Below are positions 23,377-31,198 of a stretch of DNA of 34,098 bases, piece by piece (position 1 is the first letter of the stretch; the number at the start of each line of letters is the position of its first letter). The position numbers were made by a program, and so were the translations under genes. This stretch comes from Eubacteriaceae bacterium (GTDB lineage: Bacteria > Bacillota > Clostridia > Oscillospirales > Acutalibacteraceae), in NCBI GenBank assembly GCA_021770095.1, contig JAETRQ010000015.1, positions 1-34,098 on the forward strand, given 5' to 3'. The notes below the pieces were generated by a model. The model worked only from the letters and a program-made list of their open reading frames with translations, had not been told where the DNA came from and did not search any database.

Positions 23377-23852
23377 TGAATATTACCGTAATTGCTGTGG
23401 GGAAACTGAAAGAGTCTTATCTGCGTGATGGGTGCAATGAATATATTAAGCGCCTCGGTGCTTTTGCTAAGACGAATATTGTTGAAGTGAATGAAGAACG
23501 GATAGGAGATAACCCGTCACAGGCGGATATTGAACATGTTATAAATAAAGAGGGACAAAGAATCATGGCAAAAATACCGAAAGGTGCAGTTGTTGTTCCG
23601 CTTTGTATCGAGGGTAAGGAATACGCAAGTCCCGAATTTGCTGCATGGATTGATAAGACTGCACAGAATACATCTCATATCTGTTTTGTTATAGGGGGAT
23701 CGTTTGGATTGAGTGATGAAGTGAAGTCTGCAGGAAGAACAAAATTATCGTTCGGCAAGATGACACTTCCGCATCAACTGGCAAGGCTGATTCTTATGGA
23801 GCAGATATACAGGGCATTTGCAATATCTAATAATTCTAAATATCATAAATAA
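23373..23852 (+). CDS. rlmH: 23S rRNA (pseudouridine1915-N3)-methyltransferase
   Basis: RlmH is a small SPOUT methyltransferase that modifies pseudouridine 1915 in helix 69 of 23S rRNA. The 159 residues are full length. Signatures are ITVIAVGKLKESYLRDGCNEYIKRL at the N-terminus, FVIGGSFGLSDEV (the SAM knot) and the C-terminal LPHQLARLILMEQIYRAFAISNNSKYHK. The ATGATG start overlaps the walJ-like stop by 4 bases, which implies translational coupling. A strong terminator follows. Confidence 0.96.
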   Translation: MMNITVIAVGKLKESYLRDGCNEYIKRLGAFAKTNIVEVNEERIGDNPSQADIEHVINKEGQRIMAKIPKGAVVVPLCIEGKEYASPEFAAWIDKTAQNTSHICFVIGGSFGLSDEVKSAGRTKLSFGKMTLPHQLARLILMEQIYRAFAISNNSKYHK

Positions 23853-23857
23853 AAACG

Positions 23858-23890
23858 AAAAAGGCACTCTTGAATATAGAGTGCCTTTTT
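23858..23890 (+). terminator. Terminator after rlmH
   Basis: AAAAAGGCACTCT (23858-23870) pairs perfectly with AGAGTGCCTTTTT (23878-23890) around a 7-base loop. The A-tract before it could let it work in both directions. Confidence 0.9.
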
Positions 23891-23930
23891 CTAAGGGGTA
23901 AAAATTTATGTGAAAACGTAATTGGTATAT

Positions 23931-23966
23931 ATAAAAAGGTTGTGACAAGAATTTATCAACAACCTT
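23931..23966 (-). terminator. Candidate terminator downstream of spoVT
   Basis: AAGGTTGT (23936-23943) and ACAACCTT (23959-23966) form an 8-base stem with a 15-base loop; on the minus strand it is followed by TTTTATAT. It lies about 150 bases beyond the spoVT stop. The rest of the 23893-24112 gap shows nothing recognisable. Confidence 0.5.
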
Positions 23967-24112
23967 GTTGGCTGTTTCCAACTTTTTCATTTCTCTCTTT
24001 GTCTATATTATATGCTTGTGTTTGAAAAAATCAAGTTTTTTGTGCAACTTTCTACTTTTATAACACTTTAAAAGAATAAATTGTAATTTTTTTATATATA
24101 TTATACAAAATA

Positions 24113-24649
24113 TCACTCCATTTGCTTTCCAAGGAAAGCGGCTGCAACCTGAATTAACTTGACATCGGTTTCTGACGGAAGGGTGCTCTCTTCATTTTCA
24201 ATGAGAGCCACTGCTCCGCTTACGTCTCCTCCGTATATGATAGGGTAGACAACATTTGCTTTTCTGTTGAATCCTTCAATGGCGTTCATACTTGGCACTG
24301 TATCGGTTGCAATGTGGATTGCTCGGTTTTCCATCAGTTCTTCCAGACTTTTAGTGACACGGCGTTCAAGTATCTCTCTCTTGCTGATGCCTGATGCTGC
24401 GATAACGTGGTCATTATCCATAATAGCAATTGGCAGTCCGCCGTTTTTATGAAGTACTTCCGCATATTGATTTGCAAAGTTTGAAAGTTCACCGATAGGT
24501 GAGTATTTTTTGAAGATTACTTCACCTTCGGCATCGGTGAATATCTCGAGCGGATCCCCTTCTTTTATTCTGAATGATCTGCGTATTTCTTTCGGTATAA
24601 CAATTCTGCCAAGATCATCAATTCTCCTGACAATTCCTGTTGCTTTCAT
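24113..24649 (-). CDS. spoVT: Stage V sporulation protein T
   Basis: SpoVT is a forespore transcription factor that tunes SigG-dependent genes during sporulation. The 178 residues comprise an AbrB-type swapped-hairpin DNA-binding domain (1-50; MKATGIVRRIDDLGRIVIPK, the near-invariant start) and a C-terminal GAF-like domain (about 56-178). ATG 24649 is chosen over 24658 because AGGAG lies 8 bases upstream and all known SpoVT proteins begin MKATGIVRRID. It indicates that the organism belongs to a spore-forming lineage. It is transcribed alone, convergent with rlmH. Confidence 0.96.
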   Translation of the reverse strand: MKATGIVRRIDDLGRIVIPKEIRRSFRIKEGDPLEIFTDAEGEVIFKKYSPIGELSNFANQYAEVLHKNGGLPIAIMDNDHVIAASGISKREILERRVTKSLEELMENRAIHIATDTVPSMNAIEGFNRKANVVYPIIYGGDVSGAVALIENEESTLPSETDVKLIQVAAAFLGKQME

Positions 24650-24658
24650 ATTTCCCAC

Positions 24659-24956
24659 TCCTAAAATAATGTAAATTTATCTGTAATATTTTGTACATTT
24701 TAATACTACATATACCATTTCTTTGTTGGTTATTTGTGGAAAATGAAAATTGTTATCTGGTTTAGAGGCGAGAAAACTAAGGAGTTTCGTAAATGGTTAA
24801 AGTTTATCTTGCTCATCTGATTTTTAATTAAATGTCTGAATATATTCTTGTTTGGATATTAGATATATTCTTTTTATCAATTTCATAAACAATCAGACTG
24901 TTATAAGATTTAACCGGTTTTCTTTGATGAAATTCATATTTTCCTCCTTTATTATT
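24659..24956. other. Intergenic region with an in-frame extension of the sigma-like gene and two micro-ORFs
   Basis: On the minus strand, the 41 codons after the TAA at 24959-24957 stay open in the same frame down to a TAA at 24830-24828 and read as plausible protein (segment KSYNSLIVYEIDKKN). A very strong AAAGGAGG site in the same gap precedes an ATG in another frame (24936) that gives only 14 codons. On the plus strand AAGGAG precedes a 12-codon ORF starting at 24794. None can be called a gene. The spoVT promoter must lie here but no convincing SigG-type match was found. Confidence 0.35.
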
Positions 24957-25649
24957 TTATGTTTCTTTTGCTGATATGATTGTATATGGTTTGTTCTCAT
25001 ATAACGCCAAAAAACGGTTGCGTAAAGTTTGAATTGCAATATCGAGTTCTTCGGTCCTTTCTGACGGTAGCAATTTAATAATTTTATTTAATTGGCTCGG
25101 CTTTGTTTCATTAAGAATATAAGTTCGCAGCAATAATTGATGCAGGGGAGACAGAGAGTTGAAAGCGGACCATAAACACTGATTGCGCTCTTTTTGGATG
25201 ACATATATTTCAGGATTTTTACTCTCGTGGTAAGTTTGGGATTTGTTGTATATATCATACGCATATTTGTCTTGTATTCTGAATTTATGGTAATAATTAA
25301 GCAGGATATAGCGGCAGAAACCGCATACCCATGTCGAGAATTTACTGTTGCCGAGAAAAGTATCAAGATTGATAAAACAACGCTTGAATGCTTCGTTTGT
25401 TACATCGTTTATCTGGTTGTATGATATATGCCAACCGGCATGAATTCTTTTTACATAGTTATAAACAATCGGATAAGTATTGCGGTAAAGTCTATCCCAA
25501 GTCTGCATATTGCCGTCCAATATTTCCTGAACTGCCAGATAGTCAGAGTGCCATATTCTTTTTGAATGAATGTTGTTGCTTTTCATTAGTTTATTTATCT
25601 TATTGCGTATATATGTTTGTTTTTGAATTCCGTAATTTTTGTATAACAT
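24957..25649 (-). CDS. Divergent sigma-70-like (ECF-type) factor
   Basis: This protein of about 230 residues resembles small ECF-like sigma factors. A region-2-like block lies in the first half (ILDGNMQTWDRLYRNTYPIVYNYVKR ... TNEAFKRCFINLDTFLGNSKFSTWVCGFCRYILLNYYHKF, matching the F-x-T-W-L-x-x-I-x-R-N pattern). After a linker comes a region-4-like block (WSAFNSLSPLHQLLLRTYIL ... AIQTLRNRFLALYE) whose helix-turn-helix is poorly conserved. The start is uncertain: a TTG at 25673, the ATG at 25649 used here, or an ATG at 25586 near the first conserved helix; none has a good ribosome binding site. TTGACA at 25675-25670 with TATACA 18 bases on would favour the last. The regulated genes and any anti-sigma factor are unknown. 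Confidence 0.62.
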   Translation of the reverse strand: MLYKNYGIQKQTYIRNKINKLMKSNNIHSKRIWHSDYLAVQEILDGNMQTWDRLYRNTYPIVYNYVKRIHAGWHISYNQINDVTNEAFKRCFINLDTFLGNSKFSTWVCGFCRYILLNYYHKFRIQDKYAYDIYNKSQTYHESKNPEIYVIQKERNQCLWSAFNSLSPLHQLLLRTYILNETKPSQLNKIIKLLPSERTEELDIAIQTLRNRFLALYENKPYTIISAKET

Positions 25650-25734
25650 TCTTTGTAGATTTTTGTCAATCAAAATACAAAAAATGTCAAAAAATAAGAC
25701 ATAATTGGTTATATTCCATAATGTTTTGGCAAAT

Positions 25735-25766
25735 AAAAAAGACGGTACAGTTAATCTGTACCGTCT
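25735..25766 (-). terminator. Terminator after the YcxB-like gene
   Basis: AGACGGTACAG (25740-25750) pairs perfectly with CTGTACCGTCT (25756-25766) around a 5-base loop. On the minus strand it is followed by TTTTTATTT, and there is no T-run on the plus strand, so it ends the GDPD/YcxB-like pair. Confidence 0.87.
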
Positions 25767-25779
25767 GATTCGGGTGGTT

Positions 25780-26304
25780 CTATTTTTTGGATTTCTTATA
25801 TTTCATAGGGCATTGTTTTTTGAGAAATGCAATCAATTCATCAAGTTCATCAGGATTAACAGTGCTTTTCTCAATAATATATAATGACCTTTTGTTTTGA
25901 AATATAAATATATATTCGCTGTTTTCAATAACTTTGAATATAATATCATATTTCACGGCTGAGGTGCTTATGATTCTGCCGTCGACATAAGTCATTTGCG
26001 TGTGCAATTCGTCATCGTAGAAAATGTAATTGCAGACAGCGTCTTTTGAACTGCCCATGGATGCATATTGAATGGAAGGCAATTTAATGAACATATATGC
26101 AATTACACCTGATATGACAGAAAACATTAAAATCATATAAGAGAGAGCTCTGTCAATTTTAAAAAATATAATGATTCCCAAAATGAAAAGAAGGATGAAT
26201 ATAATTGATGAAAGTATTACAGCAGGTGTTCTGTTTGGATAGACAGCATGCACGATTTCTTTGCAGGTTTTTTTATTGAACGTTGCACTACCTTTTATCT
26301 CCAT
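25780..26304 (-). CDS. YcxB-like membrane protein
   Basis: This 174-residue protein has two adjacent membrane helices (about 29-48 and 54-73) and a C-terminal soluble domain rich in beta strands (YIFYDDELHTQMTYVDGRIISTSAVKYDIIFKVIENSEYIFIFQNKRSLYIIEKS). This is the layout of YcxB-like proteins, whose function is unknown. A strong AAGGAG site lies 5 bases before the ATG, in the 12-base gap after the GDPD gene, so the two are cotranscribed. A terminator follows. Confidence 0.7.
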   Translation of the reverse strand: MEIKGSATFNKKTCKEIVHAVYPNRTPAVILSSIIFILLFILGIIIFFKIDRALSYMILMFSVISGVIAYMFIKLPSIQYASMGSSKDAVCNYIFYDDELHTQMTYVDGRIISTSAVKYDIIFKVIENSEYIFIFQNKRSLYIIEKSTVNPDELDELIAFLKKQCPMKYKKSKK

Positions 26305-26316
26305 TGAAACTCCTTT

Positions 26317-27315
26317 TTATCGGTTTTTTATATTGTATAATACATCGGGATAATCCGTCATAATGCAGTCTGCACCAACACTGATTAGATATTCCATATC
26401 CTTTTCGTCGTTAATGGTCCAGTACTGAACTGCCATATCCCGTTCGTGGGCATAATTGATTACTTTTGCTGTTGCGGTATTTATGCCGAAACTATTGAAT
26501 GGTGCACAGTATGGCAGTTGCAACACAGAACAAGGAGGTTCATATGTTTTGCTGTCTGTGACTGCAGCCCACCAGAATTCGAGAACCTCTTTGATGCCAG
26601 TGCTTCTGGTCATGTCGGGATAGTTTTCATCCACATACTGGCTGATTTCAGCATGAAAAGTTCCGAAAATTACTCTGTTGAGCAATTCTCTTTCGGTCAG
26701 AATCTGATGCAGAATGTCAACGCCTTTTCTTCCGAGGTCGCCATCATTTTTTATTTCAATTATGTATTGGTATTTGCCGACTGAACCGAGGTAGTCGAGA
26801 ACATCCTCGAGACGTAATATCTTCAGCTCATCAGGAACATCTGTAATATCGGCATACGGAGTTTCGCCGTCGGTATTTTCAAATTTTGCACCCATATTGA
26901 GTGTACGCAGTTCATCATATGTTTTTGTTTCCGGACGGACGTCTTTTTCGCCAAAAACTTTTTCACAATCTGATGTTCTGTCAAGCGTGTCGTCGTGCAG
27001 CAATACGAGAACATTGTCTTTGGTGATATGCAGGTCAAATTCGAATACATCAATGGTGAATTCAGGATTTTCAGCACAGTTTTTGAATGCCATAAGTGTC
27101 TCTTCAGGTGCTATTCCGCCGCCGCTCCTGTGACCGGATATTTCAGTCTGTGTTGTGATATAAGGATTTTTGGTTTCATACTCTTTTATATTCTTGGGAT
27201 TTGATTTGTATGAACCAAGAACGTTCAGCAGGATAACCAAAATCACAATAACGCTAAAGACAATGGCAAATATTTTTATGCCGTTTTTCTTTTTTGTTTT
27301 TTCTTTTGTTTTCAT
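26317..27315 (-). CDS. Membrane-anchored glycerophosphodiester phosphodiesterase
   Basis: It hydrolyses glycerophosphodiesters from lipids or teichoic acids to glycerol-3-phosphate and an alcohol. The 332 residues start with a Lys-rich cytosolic tip and one membrane helix (about 13-33); the catalytic domain should face outward. GDPD motifs are GHRSGGGIAPEETLMAF (catalytic His-Arg and metal Glu), FEFDLHITKDNVLVLLHDDTLDRTSD (Glu, Asp and second catalytic His), IIEIKND and the terminal MTDYPDVL. An AAGGAG ribosome binding site precedes ATG 27315. It is transcribed with the YcxB-like gene and divergently from htpG. Confidence 0.9.
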   Translation of the reverse strand: MKTKEKTKKKNGIKIFAIVFSVIVILVILLNVLGSYKSNPKNIKEYETKNPYITTQTEISGHRSGGGIAPEETLMAFKNCAENPEFTIDVFEFDLHITKDNVLVLLHDDTLDRTSDCEKVFGEKDVRPETKTYDELRTLNMGAKFENTDGETPYADITDVPDELKILRLEDVLDYLGSVGKYQYIIEIKNDGDLGRKGVDILHQILTERELLNRVIFGTFHAEISQYVDENYPDMTRSTGIKEVLEFWWAAVTDSKTYEPPCSVLQLPYCAPFNSFGINTATAKVINYAHERDMAVQYWTINDEKDMEYLISVGADCIMTDYPDVLYNIKNR

Positions 27316-27336
27316 AAAATTTCACTCCTTAATTTA

Positions 27337-27365
27337 ATAGTAATGGATACGTGTCTGAAAGTCAA
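27337..27365 (-). promoter_or_regulatory. Promoter of the GDPD gene
   Basis: On the minus strand TTGACT (27365-27360) and TACTAT (27342-27337) are 17 bases apart, about 20 bases before the start codon. The -10 box matches only 4 of 6 positions. Confidence 0.45.
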
Positions 27366-27392
27366 TTTATTTTTGATTTTTCAAATTGTCTC

Positions 27393-27420
27393 TTGACAAT
27401 TCCATTTATTGGGATATAAT
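27393..27420 (+). promoter_or_regulatory. Promoter of htpG
   Basis: TTGACA (27393-27398) and TATAAT (27415-27420) are 16 bases apart, both perfect sigma-A boxes. The expected start of transcription falls inside the CIRCE element that follows. Confidence 0.85.
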
Positions 27421-27424
27421 TATA

Positions 27425-27451
27425 TTAGCACTCGAAACACGAGAGTGCTAA
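27425..27451 (+). promoter_or_regulatory. CIRCE operator (HrcA binding site)
   Basis: TTAGCACTC (27425-27433) and GAGTGCTAA (27443-27451) are separated by exactly 9 bases, a perfect match to the CIRCE consensus. It lies 5 bases after the -10 box of htpG, so binding of HrcA would block transcription until heat shock. CIRCE usually controls groE and dnaK operons; here it controls htpG. Confidence 0.95.
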
Positions 27452-27475
27452 TTTTGAAAAATAAAGGTGATCATA

Positions 27476-29359
27476 ATGAGAAAAAAACAGTTCAAGGCAG
27501 AGTCTAAAAAACTCCTTGATATGATGATTAATTCAATTTATACACACAAAGAAATATTTTTAAGAGAACTTATTTCCAATGCAAGCGATGCGATTGATAA
27601 GTTATATTTCAAATCATTGACGGATGATTCTGTCAAACTTGCAAGAGGCGATTTTAAAATTCGTATTGATGTTGATAAAGAGGCAAGAACCATTACGCTT
27701 ACTGATAACGGTATCGGCATGACAGAAGAGGAACTTGAAAAAAATCTCGGCACAATTGCAAAAAGCGGTTCGCTTAATTTTAAAGAAGAAAATGCTGACG
27801 ATAAAAATGCAGAAGATATTTCTGTCATCGGTCAGTTCGGTGTAGGCTTTTATTCTTCATTTATGGTATCTGACAAGGTTGAAGTTGTGTCAAAAGCATT
27901 TGGCGAATCCGTTGCCCACAAGTGGGTGTCATCAGGTGCAGATGGTTATACCATTGAAGAATGTGAAAAGAATGATGACGGCACAGTAATTACTTTGTAT
28001 ATTAAAGAAGATACGGAGAATGAAGATTACTCCCAATATCTTGAGCAGTATAAAATTGAAGAACTCGTTAAGAAATACAGTGATTATATCCGCTATCCGA
28101 TTGAGATGGAAATGTCACACCAAGTCCCTGATCCTGAAAAAGAGGGCGAGTATATTACGGAAATTTCAACTGAAGTTCTCAACTCAATGACTCCGATCTG
28201 GAGAAAATCAAAGAGTGAAATCAAGCCTGAAGATTATAATGAATTTTACAAAAACAAATTTATGGATTACAGTGACCCGCTTGCTGTTATTCATTCAAAG
28301 ACGGAAGGACAGGCAACATTTGACGCTTTGATGTATATTCCTGAAAATCCGCCGTATGACTTTTATTCAAAGGAATATGAAAAAGGACTTCAGTTATATT
28401 CAAACGGTGTTTTGATTATGGACAAATGTCCTGATTTGCTGCCGGATTATTTCAGCTTTGTCAAAGGCCTTGTGGACAGTGCGGATTTAAGCCTGAATAT
28501 CAGTCGTGAAATGCTCCAGCATGACCATCAGTTAAAGATAATTGCAAAGGCAATTGATAAAAAGATTAAAAATGAACTTGCAAAGATGCTGAAGAATGAC
28601 AGAGAAAAATACGAAAAATTCTTCAAAGTATTTGGTCTGCAGCTGAAATATGGCGTGTATGCAAATTATGGTATGGAAAAAGACGGATTGAAAGATTTGC
28701 TGATTTTTGAATCTTCGGTTGCTGATACCTATACTACGCTTAAAGAATATGTTGGCAGAATGCCCGAATCACAGGATACAATCTATTATGCCTGCGGTGA
28801 AAATGCACAGAAAATTGCACTTCTTCCTCAACTTGATGCCGTTAAAGAAAAGGGATTTGAAGTTCTTTACTTCACGGATGAAGTGGATGAATTTGCAATT
28901 CAGATGCTTATGGAATATGATGGCAAAAAATTTGCAAATATCTGCAAGAATGATCTTGATTTGAGTACCGATACAGAAAAAGAGGCAATCAACAAAAAGA
29001 ATGAAGAATCCAAGGATTTGCTTGATAAGATGAAGGATGTTCTTGTCGGACAGGTAACATCAGTCAAGTTCTCAAACAAACTCGGCTCACATCCTGTAAG
29101 TCTTACTGCTGAGGGATATGTTTCTCTTGAAATGGAAAAGGTTCTCAGTTCAATGCCCGGTGCTAATCAGGGCGTAAAGGCACAGTTGGTACTCGAAATT
29201 AATTCCAATCATCCTGTTGCGCAGAAGCTGGCAGATGCTGATGATGAGACTGTTGAAAAGTACACAAAACTTCTTTATACATCAGCACGCCTTATTGCAG
29301 GTCTTGATATTGACAATCCGACAGAATTTTCCGATACCATTGCGGATTTGATGCAATAA
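27476..29359 (+). CDS. htpG: Chaperone protein HtpG (Hsp90)
   Basis: HtpG is the bacterial Hsp90 ATP-dependent chaperone. The 627 residues are full length. The N-terminal GHKL ATPase domain shows LRELISNASDAIDKL, LTDNGIGMTEEEL, GTIAKSGS and IGQFGVGFYSSFMV. The middle domain includes LYSNGVLIMDKCPDLLPDYFSFVKGLVDSADLSLNISREMLQ, with the catalytic-loop Arg. The C-terminal dimerisation domain ends near LIAGLDIDNPTEFSDTIADLM. ATG 27476 has AAAGGTGA 5 bases upstream; the GTG at 27467 overlaps that site. Expression is under a sigma-A promoter and the CIRCE operator. Confidence 0.97.
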   Translation: MRKKQFKAESKKLLDMMINSIYTHKEIFLRELISNASDAIDKLYFKSLTDDSVKLARGDFKIRIDVDKEARTITLTDNGIGMTEEELEKNLGTIAKSGSLNFKEENADDKNAEDISVIGQFGVGFYSSFMVSDKVEVVSKAFGESVAHKWVSSGADGYTIEECEKNDDGTVITLYIKEDTENEDYSQYLEQYKIEELVKKYSDYIRYPIEMEMSHQVPDPEKEGEYITEISTEVLNSMTPIWRKSKSEIKPEDYNEFYKNKFMDYSDPLAVIHSKTEGQATFDALMYIPENPPYDFYSKEYEKGLQLYSNGVLIMDKCPDLLPDYFSFVKGLVDSADLSLNISREMLQHDHQLKIIAKAIDKKIKNELAKMLKNDREKYEKFFKVFGLQLKYGVYANYGMEKDGLKDLLIFESSVADTYTTLKEYVGRMPESQDTIYYACGENAQKIALLPQLDAVKEKGFEVLYFTDEVDEFAIQMLMEYDGKKFANICKNDLDLSTDTEKEAINKKNEESKDLLDKMKDVLVGQVTSVKFSNKLGSHPVSLTAEGYVSLEMEKVLSSMPGANQGVKAQLVLEINSNHPVAQKLADADDETVEKYTKLLYTSARLIAGLDIDNPTEFSDTIADLMQ

Positions 29360-29365
29360 ACGAAA

Positions 29366-29413
29366 CAGGAGGTTGTATTATACACTCAAGTACTTGAGTG
29401 CAGCAGCCTCCTG
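29366..29413 (+). repeat. Two-tier inverted repeat between htpG and the next gene
   Basis: An outer stem CAGGAGGTTG (29366-29375) pairs with CAGCCTCCTG (29404-29413), with one G-T pair. Inside it is an 18-base perfect palindrome CACTCAAGTACTTGAGTG (29383-29400). No T-run follows, so it is not a normal terminator. It may attenuate transcription or protect the htpG mRNA end; that is inference. Confidence 0.65.
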
Positions 29414-29434
29414 ATACATTTCAGAGGGATTTTT

Positions 29435-29806
29435 ATGTTTGAACAGGATTATGTTATGCGTATGATAAAGGAAATGATACGTGCATTGCTTAAACTGCTG
29501 TTTGATATTGATTCGGATACACCTTCAGCTGAGTTGATTCAGGACGATAATGCCAAAAATCAACTGATAACACTTACAGATATGATTGACGCGGGTAATA
29601 TAAATATGGCGGAAAATGAATTGTACCGTACAATTTCCGATAACAATATGCTTGACCTGAAGGTCGGAATACTGTTTTATTCATATCTAAATAATAAAGA
29701 TGACGAGTTTTTACAGCAGAATCATTTCAGCAGAGATGAAGTTGAAATGGGCATCAGAAATCTTGCCGCTAAATTTAAGGTAAGTGATATATCAAATTTG
29801 TTTTGA
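29435..29806 (+). CDS. DUF6483-type protein of unknown function
   Basis: This 123-residue soluble helical protein begins MFEQDYVMRMIKEMIRALLKLLFDIDSD, which I recognise as the start of a Clostridia-restricted family (DUF6483). The remainder is helical and acidic, with no membrane segment or catalytic motif. AGAGGGA lies a few bases before the ATG. It follows htpG after 75 bases that hold a strong inverted repeat, so it may be co-regulated with htpG or transcribed separately. The family call is from memory of the N-terminal pattern and not certain. Confidence 0.7.
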   Translation: MFEQDYVMRMIKEMIRALLKLLFDIDSDTPSAELIQDDNAKNQLITLTDMIDAGNINMAENELYRTISDNNMLDLKVGILFYSYLNNKDDEFLQQNHFSRDEVEMGIRNLAAKFKVSDISNLF

Positions 29807-29860
29807 TGCTGTATTATTGTTGTCATAAACAATAAATAATTCGTTATAGTTATGCGAGTA

Positions 29861-29904
29861 AATAAAAATATCCGAGAGATTTATTTCTCTCGGATATTTT
29901 TATT
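29861..29904 (+). terminator. Bidirectional terminator between convergent genes
   Basis: A long stem, AATAAAAATATCCGAGAGA (29861-29879) with TCTCTCGGATATTTTTATT (29886-29904), has A/T flanks that give a T-run on either strand. It serves the DUF6483-type gene and the PHP gene. Confidence 0.92.
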
Positions 29905-30904
29905 ATTCCAGCCATATCGGGTTTGTAAATGCCCATAAGAAATCAGGAAGCGTATAAGATGCTGTATCTTTTACACCCTGTTTGCTTAAAAATGTATTTT
30001 CAGCAAAAGCATATATTTTTTCTATTATGGGATTAAATCTGTATGTAATTTCTGCTCTGACAAATCCTGTTTCTTTTACATCAACCTCTGCCATAAATAA
30101 AACTGATTTTTTGCTTGCTTTGTTTTCATAAATCAGTTTGTCGTTATTGAAGACTTTGAGCGTGTGTCCTTTTTTCATGTTTGTAATTTTAATTTGAAGC
30201 TTTTTGTCAGGATTCAATTTGGCGGTGTCACCAACATTGGCATCGCCGTATGTCATATAAATCATGGATGATTTGGGAGAGTTGGTGATTACGCTTCTGC
30301 CTTGTACCATAGCATCAAGAATATCTTTTTCACTTTTACTTTCTGCATGGACGATTGTGGTTGGCATCGCAAGAAGGGGTATACCGAACTGATTCCTATG
30401 GAAATCAGAACCGCCGACAGCACCGATTTTGTTGCCTTTCAGCAACTGAGATACCCACCAGTCACGATTTTTCATATTATCGCTGTGCTGGATGGTGTTC
30501 CAGACTTCAACACAGTCAAACGGATATGTCTCCATATCAAGTTTGAAACCGCAGTTTGAGCAAAATGGATGATTAAGACTGATAATTGCGCCGTCTTTTT
30601 TGCAGGCAGAGATAATCTTGTCATAATCTTCTGCACAATTCAGCGCATATGGTGGTTCAAACGGAACTTTTTTGCCCCAGACATTTACGTGCCCAAGTTC
30701 GTCGGTAAGTTCCTGACCCTGTATAACGAGCATATCGCCGTCAAAGTAGCTTTGATTGACGGAATTAACATTGTGGTCAGTGATAATCATAAAGTCGAGT
30801 CCTGCTTTTTTGCATTCGTCAACCAATTGTCCTTTTGTTAAGAATCCGTCAAAACTATTGCTTGTGTGCAGGTGATTGTCACCTTTGTACCATTTCCTTG
30901 CCAT
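29903..30904 (-). CDS. PHP-domain phosphoesterase (CehA/McbA family)
   Basis: This 333-residue protein has the PHP metal-binding motifs: DNHLHTSNSFDG (H-x-H, residues 9-20), IITDHN (about 40-45), SLNHPFC and GGSDFHRN. The C-terminal ~110 residues form a beta-rich extension (TYGDANVGDTAKLNPDKKLQIKI ... VRAEITY). PHP proteins hydrolyse phosphoester or related bonds using a trinuclear metal site; the substrate here is unknown. No signal peptide is seen. GGGGT lies about 7 bases before the ATG. The upstream region is the MITE-like element, which may supply its promoter. Confidence 0.82.
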   Translation of the reverse strand: MARKWYKGDNHLHTSNSFDGFLTKGQLVDECKKAGLDFMIITDHNVNSVNQSYFDGDMLVIQGQELTDELGHVNVWGKKVPFEPPYALNCAEDYDKIISACKKDGAIISLNHPFCSNCGFKLDMETYPFDCVEVWNTIQHSDNMKNRDWWVSQLLKGNKIGAVGGSDFHRNQFGIPLLAMPTTIVHAESKSEKDILDAMVQGRSVITNSPKSSMIYMTYGDANVGDTAKLNPDKKLQIKITNMKKGHTLKVFNNDKLIYENKASKKSVLFMAEVDVKETGFVRAEITYRFNPIIEKIYAFAENTFLSKQGVKDTASYTLPDFLWAFTNPIWLE

Positions 30905-30991
30905 AATTTTACCCCTTTATATTTAGCCAAATAAGAGTTGAACAAAATAAGGTTTAAATCAACAAATTTTCGCTTATACGTCGTTAAATTT

Positions 30992-31081
30992 TTATCGAAT
31001 ACGCAAGTATGCGATAAAAATTATGCCTTGTCTCACCAAAAATTTGAGTGATTTAAACTGCCGTGCACCTAAAATAATCAA
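30992..31081 (-). CDS. 29-codon ORF inside the MITE-like element
   Basis: On the minus strand a TTG start at 31081 is preceded by AGGAG at 7-base spacing and opens 29 codons (begins IILGARQFKSLKFL after the initiator Met, ends IAYLRIR). The coding stretch runs through the strongest hairpins of the element, so it may be a by-product of the repeat structure. Translation is not established. Confidence 0.25.
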   Translation of the reverse strand: MIILGARQFKSLKFLVRQGIIFIAYLRIR

Positions 31082-31108
31082 TTTCCTGCTCCTACCGCCT
31101 TTTTTGTC

Positions 31109-31136
31109 TATATATACAATAGTATACCTGTGACAA
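31109..31136 (-). promoter_or_regulatory. Candidate outward promoter inside the MITE-like element
   Basis: On the minus strand TTGTCA (31136-31131) and TATATA (31114-31109) are 16 bases apart, pointing towards the small ORF and the PHP gene. No other promoter for the PHP gene was noticed. Confidence 0.35.
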
Positions 31137-31198
31137 AGAGATGTCGCTATGTATAAAAAACTGATTATTTTAGGCTATTGGGTTCAACTCTTGTTTGG

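Noticed and set aside
24794-24832. 12-codon plus-strand ORF preceded by AAGGAG
   Set aside because: Very short, no similarity and no promoter; not supportable as a gene.
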